In this document: in pieces, positions 1 to 7,119 of the stretch
How positions within the stretch are numbered: the first letter of the stretch is position 1
How the letters are laid out: each line of letters begins with the position of its first letter
Origin: Manganibacter manganicus
GTDB taxonomy: Bacteria > Pseudomonadota > Alphaproteobacteria > Rhizobiales > Rhizobiaceae
NCBI RefSeq assembly: GCF_002075885.1
Contig: NZ_MDET01000029.1
Location: forward strand, 1-32,064
DNA: 32,064 nucleotides
Direction of reading: 5' to 3'
Notes under the pieces: generated by a model
Seen by the model: the letters and a program-made list of their open reading frames with translations, nothing else
What the model was told of the DNA's origin: nothing
Databases searched by the model: none
Position numbers and translations under genes: made by a program

Positions 1-1
1 A

Positions 2-466
2 TGGATCGAGCGCCGCGAGAACGTCATCGCGCTCGGTCCCAGCGGCACGGGCAAGACCCATGTCGCGCTCGGCCTCGGCCTGGCGGCGTGTCAGAAGGGC
101 CTTCCCGTCGGCTTCATTACCGCTGCCGCCCTGGTCAGCGAGATGATGGAGGCCCGCGACGAACGGCGTCTGCTACGCTTCCAGAAGCAGACGGCTGGCT
201 ACAAGCTCCTCATCATCGATGAGCTCGGCTTCGTGCCGCTCTCCAAGACCGGGGCAGAATTGCTGTTCGAGCTGATCTCGCAACGCTACGAGCGCGGTGC
301 GACCCTGATCACCAGCAATCTTCCTTTTGACGAATGGACGGAAACGCTGGGGTCGGAACGCCTGACCGGCGCTCTGCTCGACCGCATCACCCACCACGTC
401 AACATTCTCGAGATGAACGGCGATAGCTACCGTCTCGCTCAAAGCCGCGCCCGAAAGGCTGGCTGA
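2..466 (+). CDS. istB: IstB-like ATPase of IS21-family transposon (5' partial)
   Basis: IstB is the AAA+ helper ATPase that assists the IstA transposase in target selection for IS21 elements. The reading frame is open from base 2, so the N-terminal part is cut by the window edge. The visible 154 residues contain a Walker A motif GPSGTGKT at visible residues 12-19, a Walker B-type stretch LLIIDELG, and the family-typical SNLPFDEW and RLTGALLDRITHH segments near the C-terminus, which bind nucleotide and sense its state. The gene stops at 466 and is followed by 135 bp of IS end. The upstream istA gene would be expected immediately to the left. Identification as IstB is secure; the exact IS name cannot be given. 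Confidence 0.93.
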   Translation, partial: WIERRENVIALGPSGTGKTHVALGLGLAACQKGLPVGFITAAALVSEMMEARDERRLLRFQKQTAGYKLLIIDELGFVPLSKTGAELLFELISQRYERGATLITSNLPFDEWTETLGSERLTGALLDRITHHVNILEMNGDSYRLAQSRARKAG

Positions 467-550
467 AACCCTCACAAAAATCGCCGACGCCGCAAGCGGG
501 AAACTCTGGTCGGGCTACGCCCTCCCGACGTTCCCCACTTGCGGCGCGAA

Positions 551-593
551 GTGGCCTACTTTTGCGCCGCCCAATGGCCTGATTTTGCTCCGC
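551..593. repeat. Direct repeats at IS21 right end
   Basis: Two 20-bp direct repeats lie at 551-570 and 574-593 (23-bp offset), sharing the core TGGCCT-N2-TTTTGC-N-CCGC. IS21-family ends commonly carry such internal repeats as transposase-binding sites. This role is inferred from position and family knowledge. Confidence 0.65.
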
Positions 594-601
594 CGTTGAC
601 A

Positions 602-1232
602 ACGGCGATGGCTTGGTCAACTGGTCGGTCTTCAACTCCGATGCTGGCAAAACAGGTGTCGTTGGGGAGAGGGTCGATGATGGGGGCTGGATGAGTGGCG
701 CGGCAACTGTCGGCGATGGCCGCTGAAAGCTGTCGGGGACTGCTCCGAACTGAACAGCAGCCTGCATGGCCTTTCGACCACGCTCATATTCTCTAACGCG
801 CTCCGCCTCCCTTAGATACGCGTCGGCCTCGACGTTCTGCTGAACGAACATCTTCAGGAGCTTCGGAAACTCGGGTTCGATCATGTCCGGCTCGCACCCT
901 GCAGCCTGTGCCTTGCGGTTTAGATTCTTGAGAAGCTCCTCGTAGTTCCGGCGGGCGAACAGGCGCTCATCGGAGATCGGCCACGCATCCCGTAGGTAGG
1001 CACGCAGTTGGGCAACGTTCTTCTCGATCAGGGACGGGTAGTCTGCGCTGTCGTTCATGCGGTGAAACCAGCCAAGGCACTCCAGGAGCCTCATTCGGGC
1101 CGTGCGATAGTCGCTTGTTCCGAGGGAGGCGCGATAGAGCGGTTTACCGATAAGCGGCGCACATTGCACGGCGAAACGGGCCTGCATGAAATAGCGACCG
1201 TCGCGCCTAGCCAGATAGGAAGTCCGTGCCAT
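602..1232 (-). pseudogene. Tyrosine-recombinase/phage-type integrase, N-terminal fragment interrupted by IS21
   Basis: The minus-strand frame begins with ATG at 1232, preceded by GGAG five bases upstream. The first about 60 residues (MARTSYLARRDGRYFMQARF, then a CAPLIGKPLYRASLGTSDYRTAR region) resemble the N-terminal DUF6538-type domain found in alphaproteobacterial site-specific integrases. The middle is alpha-helical and charged, and a Pro/Ser-rich linker follows. The frame runs into the IS21 end at 601 and continues about 67 codons through IS sequence, so the natural C-terminus with the catalytic Arg/His/Tyr residues is absent here. The start lies 91 bp from the 3' end of a tRNA-Met gene, the usual place for the integrase of a tRNA-targeted element. 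It is almost certainly non-functional unless the IS is precisely lost. Family assignment is by N-terminal resemblance only. Confidence 0.75.
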
Positions 1233-1322
1233 CACATCTCCGCGTACATTGGCGTGAGATGTATCACGGTCTCCGGAACCTCCTGGTTCCGTTAACTAGC
1301 TGATTTTCCTATCCGAAATCAA

Positions 1323-1399
1323 TGGTAGCGGAGGAGGGACTCGAACCCCCGACACAAGGATTATGATTCCTCTGCTCTAACCAACTGAGCTACTCCGCC
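1323..1399 (-). tRNA. tRNA-Met (CAT), elongator type
   Basis: A 77-nt cloverleaf reads on the minus strand. The acceptor stem is GGCGGAG paired with CTCCGCT. The D arm is GCTC/GAGC, the anticodon stem is GAGGA/TCCTT, and the loop ATCATAA has anticodon CAT at positions 34-36. The T arm has a TTCGAGT loop, and CCA is encoded at 1323-1325. The first base pair is G-U and the anticodon stem lacks the three G-C pairs of initiators, so it is an elongator rather than an initiator tRNA. A CAU-reading tRNA-Ile2 is less likely from the overall sequence. Its 3' end faces the damaged integrase gene and is the likely attachment site of the element to the left. Confidence 0.95.
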
Positions 1400-1460
1400 A
1401 CAGGCGAGAGGTCGAAGAACCGTCCTGCGGGTTCCAACGTGTTCGCCAAAGGTCGCGCGG

Positions 1461-1489
1461 ATATAAGGTTCAGGTGTCGATCCTGTCAA
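1461..1489 (-). promoter_or_regulatory. Candidate promoter of tRNA-Met
   Basis: On the minus strand the sequence reads TTGACA, a 17-base spacer, then TTATAT. This is a consensus -35 and a good -10 about 60-90 bp upstream of the tRNA 5' end. No other gene starts in this direction nearby, so it most likely drives the tRNA. The rest of 1400-1660 shows no credible gene. Confidence 0.7.
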
Positions 1490-1660
1490 GCAGGCAGGCG
1501 GTGTATCTCGACGGTGTTTTCGGATTTGGCGCCAGATGGCCGCCGGCAACATAAAAGACGGCAAATCGTAGCGGCAAATTCCGCATCGGGTCTGCGGGGT
1601 TGAGTTCGGCCGGCCACGTCGCTATGTCTCAGCCAACGAAATCTTTGAGCATTTTAGCCG

Positions 1661-2650
1661 ATGAAACCGCGCATTGCAGTCCTTGGGTGCGGATACTGGG
1701 GCAGTAACCATATCCGCACACTAAAAGGCCTGGGTGCGCTTCATGCGGTATCGGACGCCAATCTGGCGCGTGCCGAAGGTTTTGCCAGCGAGCAGGAATG
1801 CCTGGCAATTGCGCCGGACGACCTGTTTGCACGCGACGACGTCGATGCGATCGTCATGGCGCTGCCGCCGCAATTTCATGCCGCGACAGCGGTTCGCGCC
1901 GTCGAGGCCGGCAAGGATGTGCTGGTTGAAAAGCCAGTAGCGCTGACCGTTCCCGACGCCGAGCGTGCGGTGGCTGCCGCGAAAGCCAGCAGGCGCGTCT
2001 TCATGGTCGGCCACGTACTGCGCTTCCACCCCGCCTTCGAGAAGATGAAGGCGCTTATCGATGCCGGTGAACTTGGCGAGGTCCGCTATGTGCATTCGCA
2101 CCGGCTTGGCCTCGGCAAATTCCACACGGAGAACGATGCGTTGTGGGATCTGGCGCCGCACGATCTTTCGATGATCCTCGCCATCACCGGCGCCGAACCG
2201 GTCGAAGTGAAAGGCGAGGGCGCTGCGGTTCTCGATCACCTCAGCGATTTTGCGCATTTGCACATGCTGTTTCCCAACGGCTTGCGCAGTCATCTTTTTG
2301 CCTCGCGCCTCAATCCGTATCGCGAGCGGCGGCTTACAGTGGTCGGCAACAAGGCCATGGCCGTGTTTGACGATGTCGAGCCGTGGGAGCGCAAACTCGC
2401 TGTCTATCGGCACGCTGTATGGCAGGACAGCGGCCACTGGGCCTTCACCACCAACGAGCCGACCTATGTGGCGGTCGAACAGGGCATGCCGTTAACACGC
2501 GAACTGGAGCACTTCATCCACTGCATCGAGACGCGGGAGGAGCCGCGAACGGATGGTGAAGAAGCGATCCGGGTGCTGCGTATTCTTACTGCGGGCACGG
2601 TCTCGCATGACCGCGCCAAGGCGCCGGCCTCGGCAAGCGCCGGAGCCTGA
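1661..2650 (+). CDS. Gfo/Idh/MocA family NAD(P)-dependent oxidoreductase
   Basis: This 329-residue protein has the two-domain layout of the Gfo/Idh/MocA family, cytoplasmic sugar or inositol dehydrogenases. The N-terminal Rossmann fold shows GCGYWG at residues 9-14 for dinucleotide binding. The signature EKP at residues 90-92 contains the conserved catalytic-site lysine (K91). A later WDLAPHDLSMI segment matches the active-site D-x3-H region of the family. The C-terminal alpha/beta domain carries the substrate site. The substrate cannot be read from sequence; the N-terminus resembles members acting on UDP-sugar acids, but no polysaccharide genes flank it. It stands alone between a tRNA and the convergent mnmA, with 22 bp to the mnmA stop. 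The Shine-Dalgarno sequence before the start is weak. Confidence 0.85.
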   Translation: MKPRIAVLGCGYWGSNHIRTLKGLGALHAVSDANLARAEGFASEQECLAIAPDDLFARDDVDAIVMALPPQFHAATAVRAVEAGKDVLVEKPVALTVPDAERAVAAAKASRRVFMVGHVLRFHPAFEKMKALIDAGELGEVRYVHSHRLGLGKFHTENDALWDLAPHDLSMILAITGAEPVEVKGEGAAVLDHLSDFAHLHMLFPNGLRSHLFASRLNPYRERRLTVVGNKAMAVFDDVEPWERKLAVYRHAVWQDSGHWAFTTNEPTYVAVEQGMPLTRELEHFIHCIETREEPRTDGEEAIRVLRILTAGTVSHDRAKAPASASAGA

Positions 2651-2672
2651 TCTCCAGGCGTGATTCGAACCG

Positions 2673-3860
2673 CTATTGTGCGGCTGCCGTTGGCAGGGCT
2701 GCTAGATGGGCGAGCATGGTTTCGGCCTCCGTGCTGCGCTCGGAGCGCTCGATGAAACCACCGCCATAGACACGCGCTTCGTTCCCGTCATCCGAATAAA
2801 GCACGCAAGCCTGGCCGGGGGCGACGCCGGATTCGCCATCGATCAATTCCACGAAGGTCGAGCCATCATGATGATGAAGCACGGCCGGCCGGGGCGGGCG
2901 CGTTGAGCGAACCTTCGCGAAAATCTCCATTCCGGAAGGCGCAATATCGGCAAGTATGCCATCGCCCAGCCAGTTCGTGTCGCGCAGATAGATACGATGA
3001 GTCTCCAGCGCCTCGCGCGGGCCGACGATGACACGGTCATGCTCGGGATCGAGATGCACGACATAAAGCGCTTCGCCTGCGGCAATGCCGATGCCCCGAC
3101 GCTGGCCAATGGTAAAATGCAGGATGCCGTCATGGCGGCCAAGCACGCGCCCGTCGATATGGACGATGTCGCCGGGATTGGCAGCGGTGGGCCTGAGTTT
3201 GGCGATGATGTCGGAATATTTGCCCTGCGGAACGAAGCAGATGTCCTGACTGTCATGCTTGGCGGCGACCGAAAGACCCATCTCCTCGGCAATGGCCCGT
3301 ACCTGGGCCTTGGGCAAATGACCGAGAGGAAAGCGCAGATAATCAATCTGTTCTTGCGTCGTGGCGAACAGGAAATAGCTTTGGTCACGATCCGCGTCGA
3401 CGGGACGAAAAAGTGCCCTGTGAGCACCATTGTTTCGGCTGCGGATGTAATGGCCTGTGGCCAGCGCGTCGGCACCGAGTTCCTTGGCGGTCGCGAGCAG
3501 GTCGGCGAATTTGACCGTCTGGTTGCAGGCGACACAAGGAATGGGCGTTTGACCGGCCAGATAGCTTGCCGCGAAGGGATCGATGACGGCCTTGCGGAAG
3601 CGCTCCTCGTAATTAAGCACGTAATGCGGAATGGCGAGCGTTTCGGAGACACGGCGTGCGTCGTCAATGTCCTGCCCTGCGCAACAGGAACCGGCGCGGT
3701 GAGTGGCCGCGCCATGGTCGTAGAGTTGCAGCGTCATGCCGACGACGTCGTAGCCTTCGCGTTTGAGGATGCCGGCCACAACCGAAGAATCGACGCCGCC
3801 TGACATGGCAACGACGACGCGCGTGTCTTCAGGGCGTCGGGGAAGGTCCAGGCTATTCAT
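2673..3860 (-). CDS. mnmA: tRNA-specific 2-thiouridylase MnmA
   Basis: MnmA uses ATP and persulfide sulfur to make 2-thiouridine at position 34 of tRNA-Lys, -Glu and -Gln in the cytoplasm. The 395-residue length is typical of alphaproteobacterial members. The PP-loop motif SGGVDSS is at residues 20-26. The catalytic cysteine is in the CVACNQTVKF segment (Cys112), and the second catalytic cysteine is in SQDICFVPQGKY near residue 208. The middle GHY and the C-terminal beta-barrel region (GIAAGEALYVV, then a VAPGQACVLY segment) are also present. An extra CC pair at 59-60 is seen, as in many rhizobial homologues. It is transcribed alone and is convergent with the oxidoreductase gene. Confidence 0.95.
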   Translation of the reverse strand: MNSLDLPRRPEDTRVVVAMSGGVDSSVVAGILKREGYDVVGMTLQLYDHGAATHRAGSCCAGQDIDDARRVSETLAIPHYVLNYEERFRKAVIDPFAASYLAGQTPIPCVACNQTVKFADLLATAKELGADALATGHYIRSRNNGAHRALFRPVDADRDQSYFLFATTQEQIDYLRFPLGHLPKAQVRAIAEEMGLSVAAKHDSQDICFVPQGKYSDIIAKLRPTAANPGDIVHIDGRVLGRHDGILHFTIGQRRGIGIAAGEALYVVHLDPEHDRVIVGPREALETHRIYLRDTNWLGDGILADIAPSGMEIFAKVRSTRPPRPAVLHHHDGSTFVELIDGESGVAPGQACVLYSDDGNEARVYGGGFIERSERSTEAETMLAHLAALPTAAAQ

Positions 3861-4031
3861 GATATCCGTTCGAAATCCGTGTCAGGCTCATGCCGAGTGT
3901 TCTCGAATATAGGCCAAGCGGGCCGGCTCTACCAGTTGCCACGGCGTTCTTGATGGACAGTCTTGCACTTTGGCCATTCATAACGAAACGAGGTGAGATG
4001 GAAGGCAAGTTGTTCGACCCGGCAAAGCCAT

Positions 4032-4146
4032 GATTCTCATGTCGGAATCAATGATGTGACGCTGTTGTCTCAAATGCTTGTGAAAAGACTAACGCGATGT
4101 TCACGAACCTTACCTAGCCATTAGGGTCTGCTTAGGCAAATTTTAA
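4032..4146 (+). promoter_or_regulatory. sciP upstream region with phased CtrA-like half-sites and GANTC sites
   Basis: The 340-bp gap between mnmA and sciP holds no gene. Four TTA(A/C/G) half-sites begin at 4110 (TTAC), 4121 (TTAG), 4132 (TTAG) and 4143 (TTAA), each exactly 11 bp apart. The CtrA consensus is TTAA-N7-TTAA, which has the same 11-bp step. Two GANTC methylation sites lie further upstream at 4032-4036 and 4045-4049. Control of sciP by CtrA and CcrM is known in Caulobacter. Here it is inferred from the motifs, and only one of the four half-sites matches the consensus fully. Confidence 0.55.
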
Positions 4147-4201
4147 AGCTGTGGCGATAGCGTGACCGTGATTGGGTCTTTGAGTTTGTGTAGAGAGTAC
4201 G

Positions 4202-4477
4202 ATGACCGATCTAATTAGACCGCGAGTCAAATATGTTATCGGGCCCGACGGCAGTCCGCTGACAATCGCAGATTTGCCGCCCTCGAACACCAGGCGCTGG
4301 GTTATCCGGCGCAAGGCGGAAGTGGTGGCCGCGGTCCGTGGCGGACTGCTCAGCCTCGAGGAGGCGTGCCAGCGCTATAAACTCACCACCGAAGAATTCC
4401 TCTCCTGGCAGGCTTCGATCGATGAATACGGCCTTGCCGGGCTGCGCACGACGCGTATCCAGCAATACCGGCATTAG
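4202..4477 (+). CDS. sciP: CtrA inhibitor protein SciP (DUF1153)
   Basis: SciP is a small helix-turn-helix protein that binds CtrA and represses CtrA-activated genes in G1-phase alphaproteobacteria. The 91-residue product matches the usual length. It carries the conserved core: an N-terminal RVKYVIGPDGSPLTIADLPP segment, then NTRRWVIRRKAEVVAAVRGGLLSLEEACQRYKLT with the helix-turn-helix of the family (residues about 30-70). It ends with an EFLSWQASIDEYGLAGLRTTR-type tail. It lies about 1.7 kb from ctrA on the same strand, a layout seen in relatives. The Shine-Dalgarno sequence is weak (AGAGAG). The upstream region carries CtrA-like half-sites, suggesting feedback within this locus. Confidence 0.93.
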   Translation: MTDLIRPRVKYVIGPDGSPLTIADLPPSNTRRWVIRRKAEVVAAVRGGLLSLEEACQRYKLTTEEFLSWQASIDEYGLAGLRTTRIQQYRH

Positions 4478-4563
4478 CAGCGGCGGCCTTGGCCGGGGTT
4501 CCGGCCAATGTTAGGACGTTGGCGGGCAGGGGATTGCCCGGTTCATGACTGTGCCGAGGTCTT

Positions 4564-5289
4564 ATGCGCATCCTGATCTTTCAGCATCTCGCGGTTGAAC
4601 ACGCCGGTTCCTTCGGCGAGTTCTGGCGCCGGGGCGGCCATGAGATGAAGGTCGTGGAACTCGACGAGGGCGAAACGATCCCGGAACTCGAGGGATTTGA
4701 CCTGCTGGCCGTCATGGGCGGTCCGATGGATACCTGGCAGGAAGACCTTCATCCCTGGCTCATTCCGGAAAAGGCCGCCATTCGCCGCTGGGTCAGAGAA
4801 ATGGAACGACCCTATCTTGGCATCTGCCTGGGCCACCAGCTTCTCGCCGATTCATTGGGCGGAAAAGTCTCGCTGATGGCGCAGCCGGAGGTTGGGCTGG
4901 CGACAATCGAACTGACAGACGCAGGGCGTCAAGACCATCTGTTTCGGGGTATGCGCCACAGTATCCAGACTTTGCAATGGCATGGTGCCGAGGTGTCAGT
5001 GCTTCCCGAGCACGGCGAGGCGTTGGCGGCCAACGCCGCATGCGGAGTGCAAGCCATGAGATGGGGGGCTCACGCATATGGGCTCCAGTACCACATGGAA
5101 CTTACCGAACGGACGGTACAGGACTGGAGAGTGATCCCTGAATATCGCGTCAGCCTCGACCGGGCTTTGGGTCCCAGGCGGGCCGAAGGTCTGGCCGGCG
5201 AAGTCGCTATGTGCCTGGACGGTTTTAGACAGACCGCCCGACAGATCAACGATAACCTTATGGCTTTGGTTGATCGGAGCGGCAAATAG
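4564..5289 (+). CDS. Class I glutamine amidotransferase (GMP synthase-like, stand-alone)
   Basis: This 241-residue cytoplasmic protein is a class I glutamine amidotransferase-like domain on its own. The nucleophile elbow reads YLGICLGHQLLA with Cys88, and the other two triad residues are His177 and Glu179 in YHMELTE, so the hydrolase should be active. The oxyanion-region motif MGGPMD is at residues 51-56. Members of this stand-alone group are usually annotated as GMP synthase-like or gamma-glutamyl hydrolase-like; no synthetase partner is encoded nearby, so the substrate is unknown. The start is supported by GAGGT just upstream. It sits between sciP and fliJ, with 86 bp to sciP, so it may share sciP transcription. 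It is convergent with fliJ. Confidence 0.87.
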   Translation: MRILIFQHLAVEHAGSFGEFWRRGGHEMKVVELDEGETIPELEGFDLLAVMGGPMDTWQEDLHPWLIPEKAAIRRWVREMERPYLGICLGHQLLADSLGGKVSLMAQPEVGLATIELTDAGRQDHLFRGMRHSIQTLQWHGAEVSVLPEHGEALAANAACGVQAMRWGAHAYGLQYHMELTERTVQDWRVIPEYRVSLDRALGPRRAEGLAGEVAMCLDGFRQTARQINDNLMALVDRSGK

Positions 5290-5345
5290 ACCGGGATACG
5301 GCCGTCGATGCGTTTGACGTCTGTCGAGGACGAATATTCGAATAC

Positions 5346-5723
5346 TTAGCCGATCATGGCACTGCGGTTGCCGATTTCGGTCTCGCGGGCTTTGCTGTCT
5401 CGCGATTCGAGCAGCTCTGCCTTGGTCAGTTCCGCCTGGGCTTCCGCCAGTCGTGCTTCCGCGGCACTGCGCTGCTGAGACAGATCAGCCTGGGAATCGC
5501 GGAGATTGTCGCGGCGCAGGCGTGCGGCCTTGGCAAAGGTGGGATAGGCGAAGTGGCTTAGGTCGGTTATGCCGGCCTTCTTTTCCTCGGCTGCTATCTG
5601 AACTTCCAGTTCGCCCGCCATGCGTTCGAATTCGGCGATCATCATGTCGAGTTGCAGCAACTGCCGCCGCTTCTCGGTCACCTGGAACTGCTTCAGGCGA
5701 ACGAGGTTCTCACGTGACTTCAT
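5346..5723 (-). CDS. fliJ: Flagellar export protein FliJ
   Basis: FliJ is the small coiled-coil chaperone or stalk of the flagellar type III export ATPase complex. The start at 5723 (MKSRENLVRLKQFQ) is chosen because AGGAG lies 9 bases upstream; a start 24 bases earlier has no such site. The 125-residue protein is almost entirely helical with heptad-like charge patterns (FERMAGELEVQIAAEEKK, ARLRRDNLRDSQADLSQQRS), as expected. The gene is divergent from ctrA across about 450 bp. In related genomes fliI is normally its neighbour, but the space downstream here holds the convergent amidotransferase gene instead. FliJ is poorly conserved, so assignment rests on length, coiled-coil nature and place beside ctrA. 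Confidence 0.8.
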   Translation of the reverse strand: MKSRENLVRLKQFQVTEKRRQLLQLDMMIAEFERMAGELEVQIAAEEKKAGITDLSHFAYPTFAKAARLRRDNLRDSQADLSQQRSAAEARLAEAQAELTKAELLESRDSKARETEIGNRSAMIG

Positions 5724-6169
5724 GATTCGATACTCCTGGAAACGCACTTCTCAACATATCGTCCCATCAGCGTTCTCGGATGTGCATCAGCCCGTATTCC
5801 CCCGGCTCTCCACGCTATGGGAAACAAATTCCTAAAGATTCTTCCCGTCGGTAACCATTCGTTTACGGGCATTGTTAATCATACGGCTCAGGACTTAAGG
5901 CCCGGTAAAAATTTCAACCGGACAGGAACGACAAGGTATGAATCGAACGAGTCACTTGCGTGCGTTTTTTAATGTGATTCTCGATCGATTTGGGCCGTCG
6001 ATTCATCATTGGATTCAATACGGTGTGGAAAGAGGTTAAAAAATCTGCTATCGCATGATTTGCGAAATTAGGTTTTGTTAACCATTTGGTGGCAGTTTTT
6101 TAATCAGGCAATCGCTGCGCTGGATCCGGATGGGTCATGGATGGTCCGGTGGCAGAAAAGGGGAATGAG
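5724..6169 (+). promoter_or_regulatory. ctrA upstream region: GANTC cluster and CtrA half-sites
   Basis: This 446-bp fliJ-ctrA gap has no gene. Five GANTC sites (CcrM methylation target) fall in 77 bp at 5940, 5949, 5976, 6000 and 6012, plus single ones at 5724 and 5837. A TTAACCAT CtrA half-site is at 6078-6085, with TTAATCAT at 5875-5882 and TTAATCAG at 6100-6107. In Caulobacter, ctrA P1 is silenced by GANTC methylation and P2 is activated by CtrA. The same logic is plausible here but is inferred. The AT-rich run from 6030 to 6105 is the likely promoter-proximal part. Confidence 0.65.
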
Positions 6170-6865
6170 ATGCGCGTTCTGCTGATAGAAGATGACAGTG
6201 CAACCGCACAGAGCATCGAACTGATGCTGAAGTCTGAAAGCTTCAACGTTTACACAACCGATCTCGGTGAAGAAGGCGTCGATCTCGGCAAGCTTTACGA
6301 CTATGACATCATTCTTCTCGATCTGAACCTTCCCGATATGTCCGGCTATGAAGTTTTGCGGACGCTTCGGCTCTCGAAGGTGAAAACGCCGATCCTCATT
6401 CTTTCAGGCATGGCTGGCATCGAGGACAAGGTCAGAGGCCTCGGCTTCGGCGCCGACGACTATATGACCAAGCCATTCCACAAGGACGAACTCGTCGCGC
6501 GCATCCATGCCATTGTGCGTCGCTCGAAGGGCCATGCGCAATCGGTTATCACCACGGGCGATCTTATCGTCAATTTGGATGCCAAGACGGTAGAGGTCGG
6601 CGGCCAGCGTGTGCACCTGACCGGCAAGGAATACCAGATGCTGGAACTGCTGTCGCTCCGCAAGGGCACGACGCTGACCAAGGAAATGTTCCTCAATCAT
6701 CTTTATGGTGGCATGGACGAGCCGGAACTCAAGATCATCGACGTCTTTATCTGCAAGCTGCGCAAGAAACTCGACGCGGCGTCTGGCGGGCAGAATTATA
6801 TCGAAACCGTCTGGGGACGTGGCTATGTGCTGCGCGAGCCCGAAGATATCCGCGTCAGCGCCTGA
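6170..6865 (+). CDS. ctrA: Cell cycle response regulator CtrA
   Basis: CtrA is the OmpR-type master regulator of the alphaproteobacterial cell cycle: it silences replication origins and activates division, flagellar and envelope genes. The 231-residue length equals that of Caulobacter CtrA. The receiver domain has acidic residues E7-D8-D9, phosphoacceptor D51 in IILLDLNLPDMSGYEVL, and K in MTKPFHKDE near residue 104. The winged-helix domain follows from about residue 125 (HLTGKEYQMLELLSLRKG, and VWGRGYVLRE near the end). The start at ATG 6170 is chosen over an in-frame ATG at 6137 because AAAAGGGG precedes it and the protein then begins MRVLLIEDD as usual. It ends in VSA rather than the two alanines known as a ClpXP tag in Caulobacter. 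Confidence 0.97.
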   Translation: MRVLLIEDDSATAQSIELMLKSESFNVYTTDLGEEGVDLGKLYDYDIILLDLNLPDMSGYEVLRTLRLSKVKTPILILSGMAGIEDKVRGLGFGADDYMTKPFHKDELVARIHAIVRRSKGHAQSVITTGDLIVNLDAKTVEVGGQRVHLTGKEYQMLELLSLRKGTTLTKEMFLNHLYGGMDEPELKIIDVFICKLRKKLDAASGGQNYIETVWGRGYVLREPEDIRVSA

Positions 6866-7119
6866 TTTCAGAAAACTGACAGTGCCGCTATCCGCACCGA
6901 GACGGGTGTGGGCTGCCGGCATGCTATCCAAAGCCGCTTACCTGCTTGGGCGCGGTCTGCAAAGCGTGGGAACCGCTCCAACGCCGCGGGCGGGTTCTCG
7001 ACTTGAGCAGACAGGCTTGGGCACCCGCGCACTGCGTAGGCACGATGGCGTCGCTGTCCGCCTCCACCAGTCAGATCAGGATCTCGGGTACGAGTGGGCT
7101 TGTTGCAATGCAATGCGTG

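Larger units (their letters stand above)
1..601 (+). mobile_element. IS21-family insertion sequence, right end (partial)
   Basis: This is the 3' portion of an IS21-family element; the left part, including istA, lies outside the window. The visible parts are the istB ATPase gene and a right terminus ending in CCGCCGTTGACA at 590-601, matching the TG...CA ends usual for the family. Just inside the end are two similar 20-bp repeats (551-570 and 574-593, 16 of 20 bases identical), as expected for the multiple transposase-binding repeats at IS21 ends. The sequence right of 601 reads as an interrupted integrase gene, which supports the boundary. Target duplication cannot be checked because the other end is not present. 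Confidence 0.85.

Noticed and set aside
1274..1291. CGGAACC-tcct-GGTTCCG hairpin between integrase and tRNA
   Set aside because: No T-run and no match to known attachment or terminator forms; could be chance.
2997..3803. 268-residue plus-strand frame antisense to mnmA
   Set aside because: Shadow of a clear mnmA gene; no family features.
6137..6169. Longer ctrA start giving 11 extra residues
   Set aside because: The ATG at 6137 lacks a good ribosome site, while ATG 6170 has AAAAGGGG upstream and yields the standard MRVLLIEDD start and 231 residues.
6866..7119. Possible small genes in the ctrA-chpT gap
   Set aside because: Open frames exist on both strands but lack ribosome sites, hydrophobic or domain-like patterns; the region is most likely untranslated.
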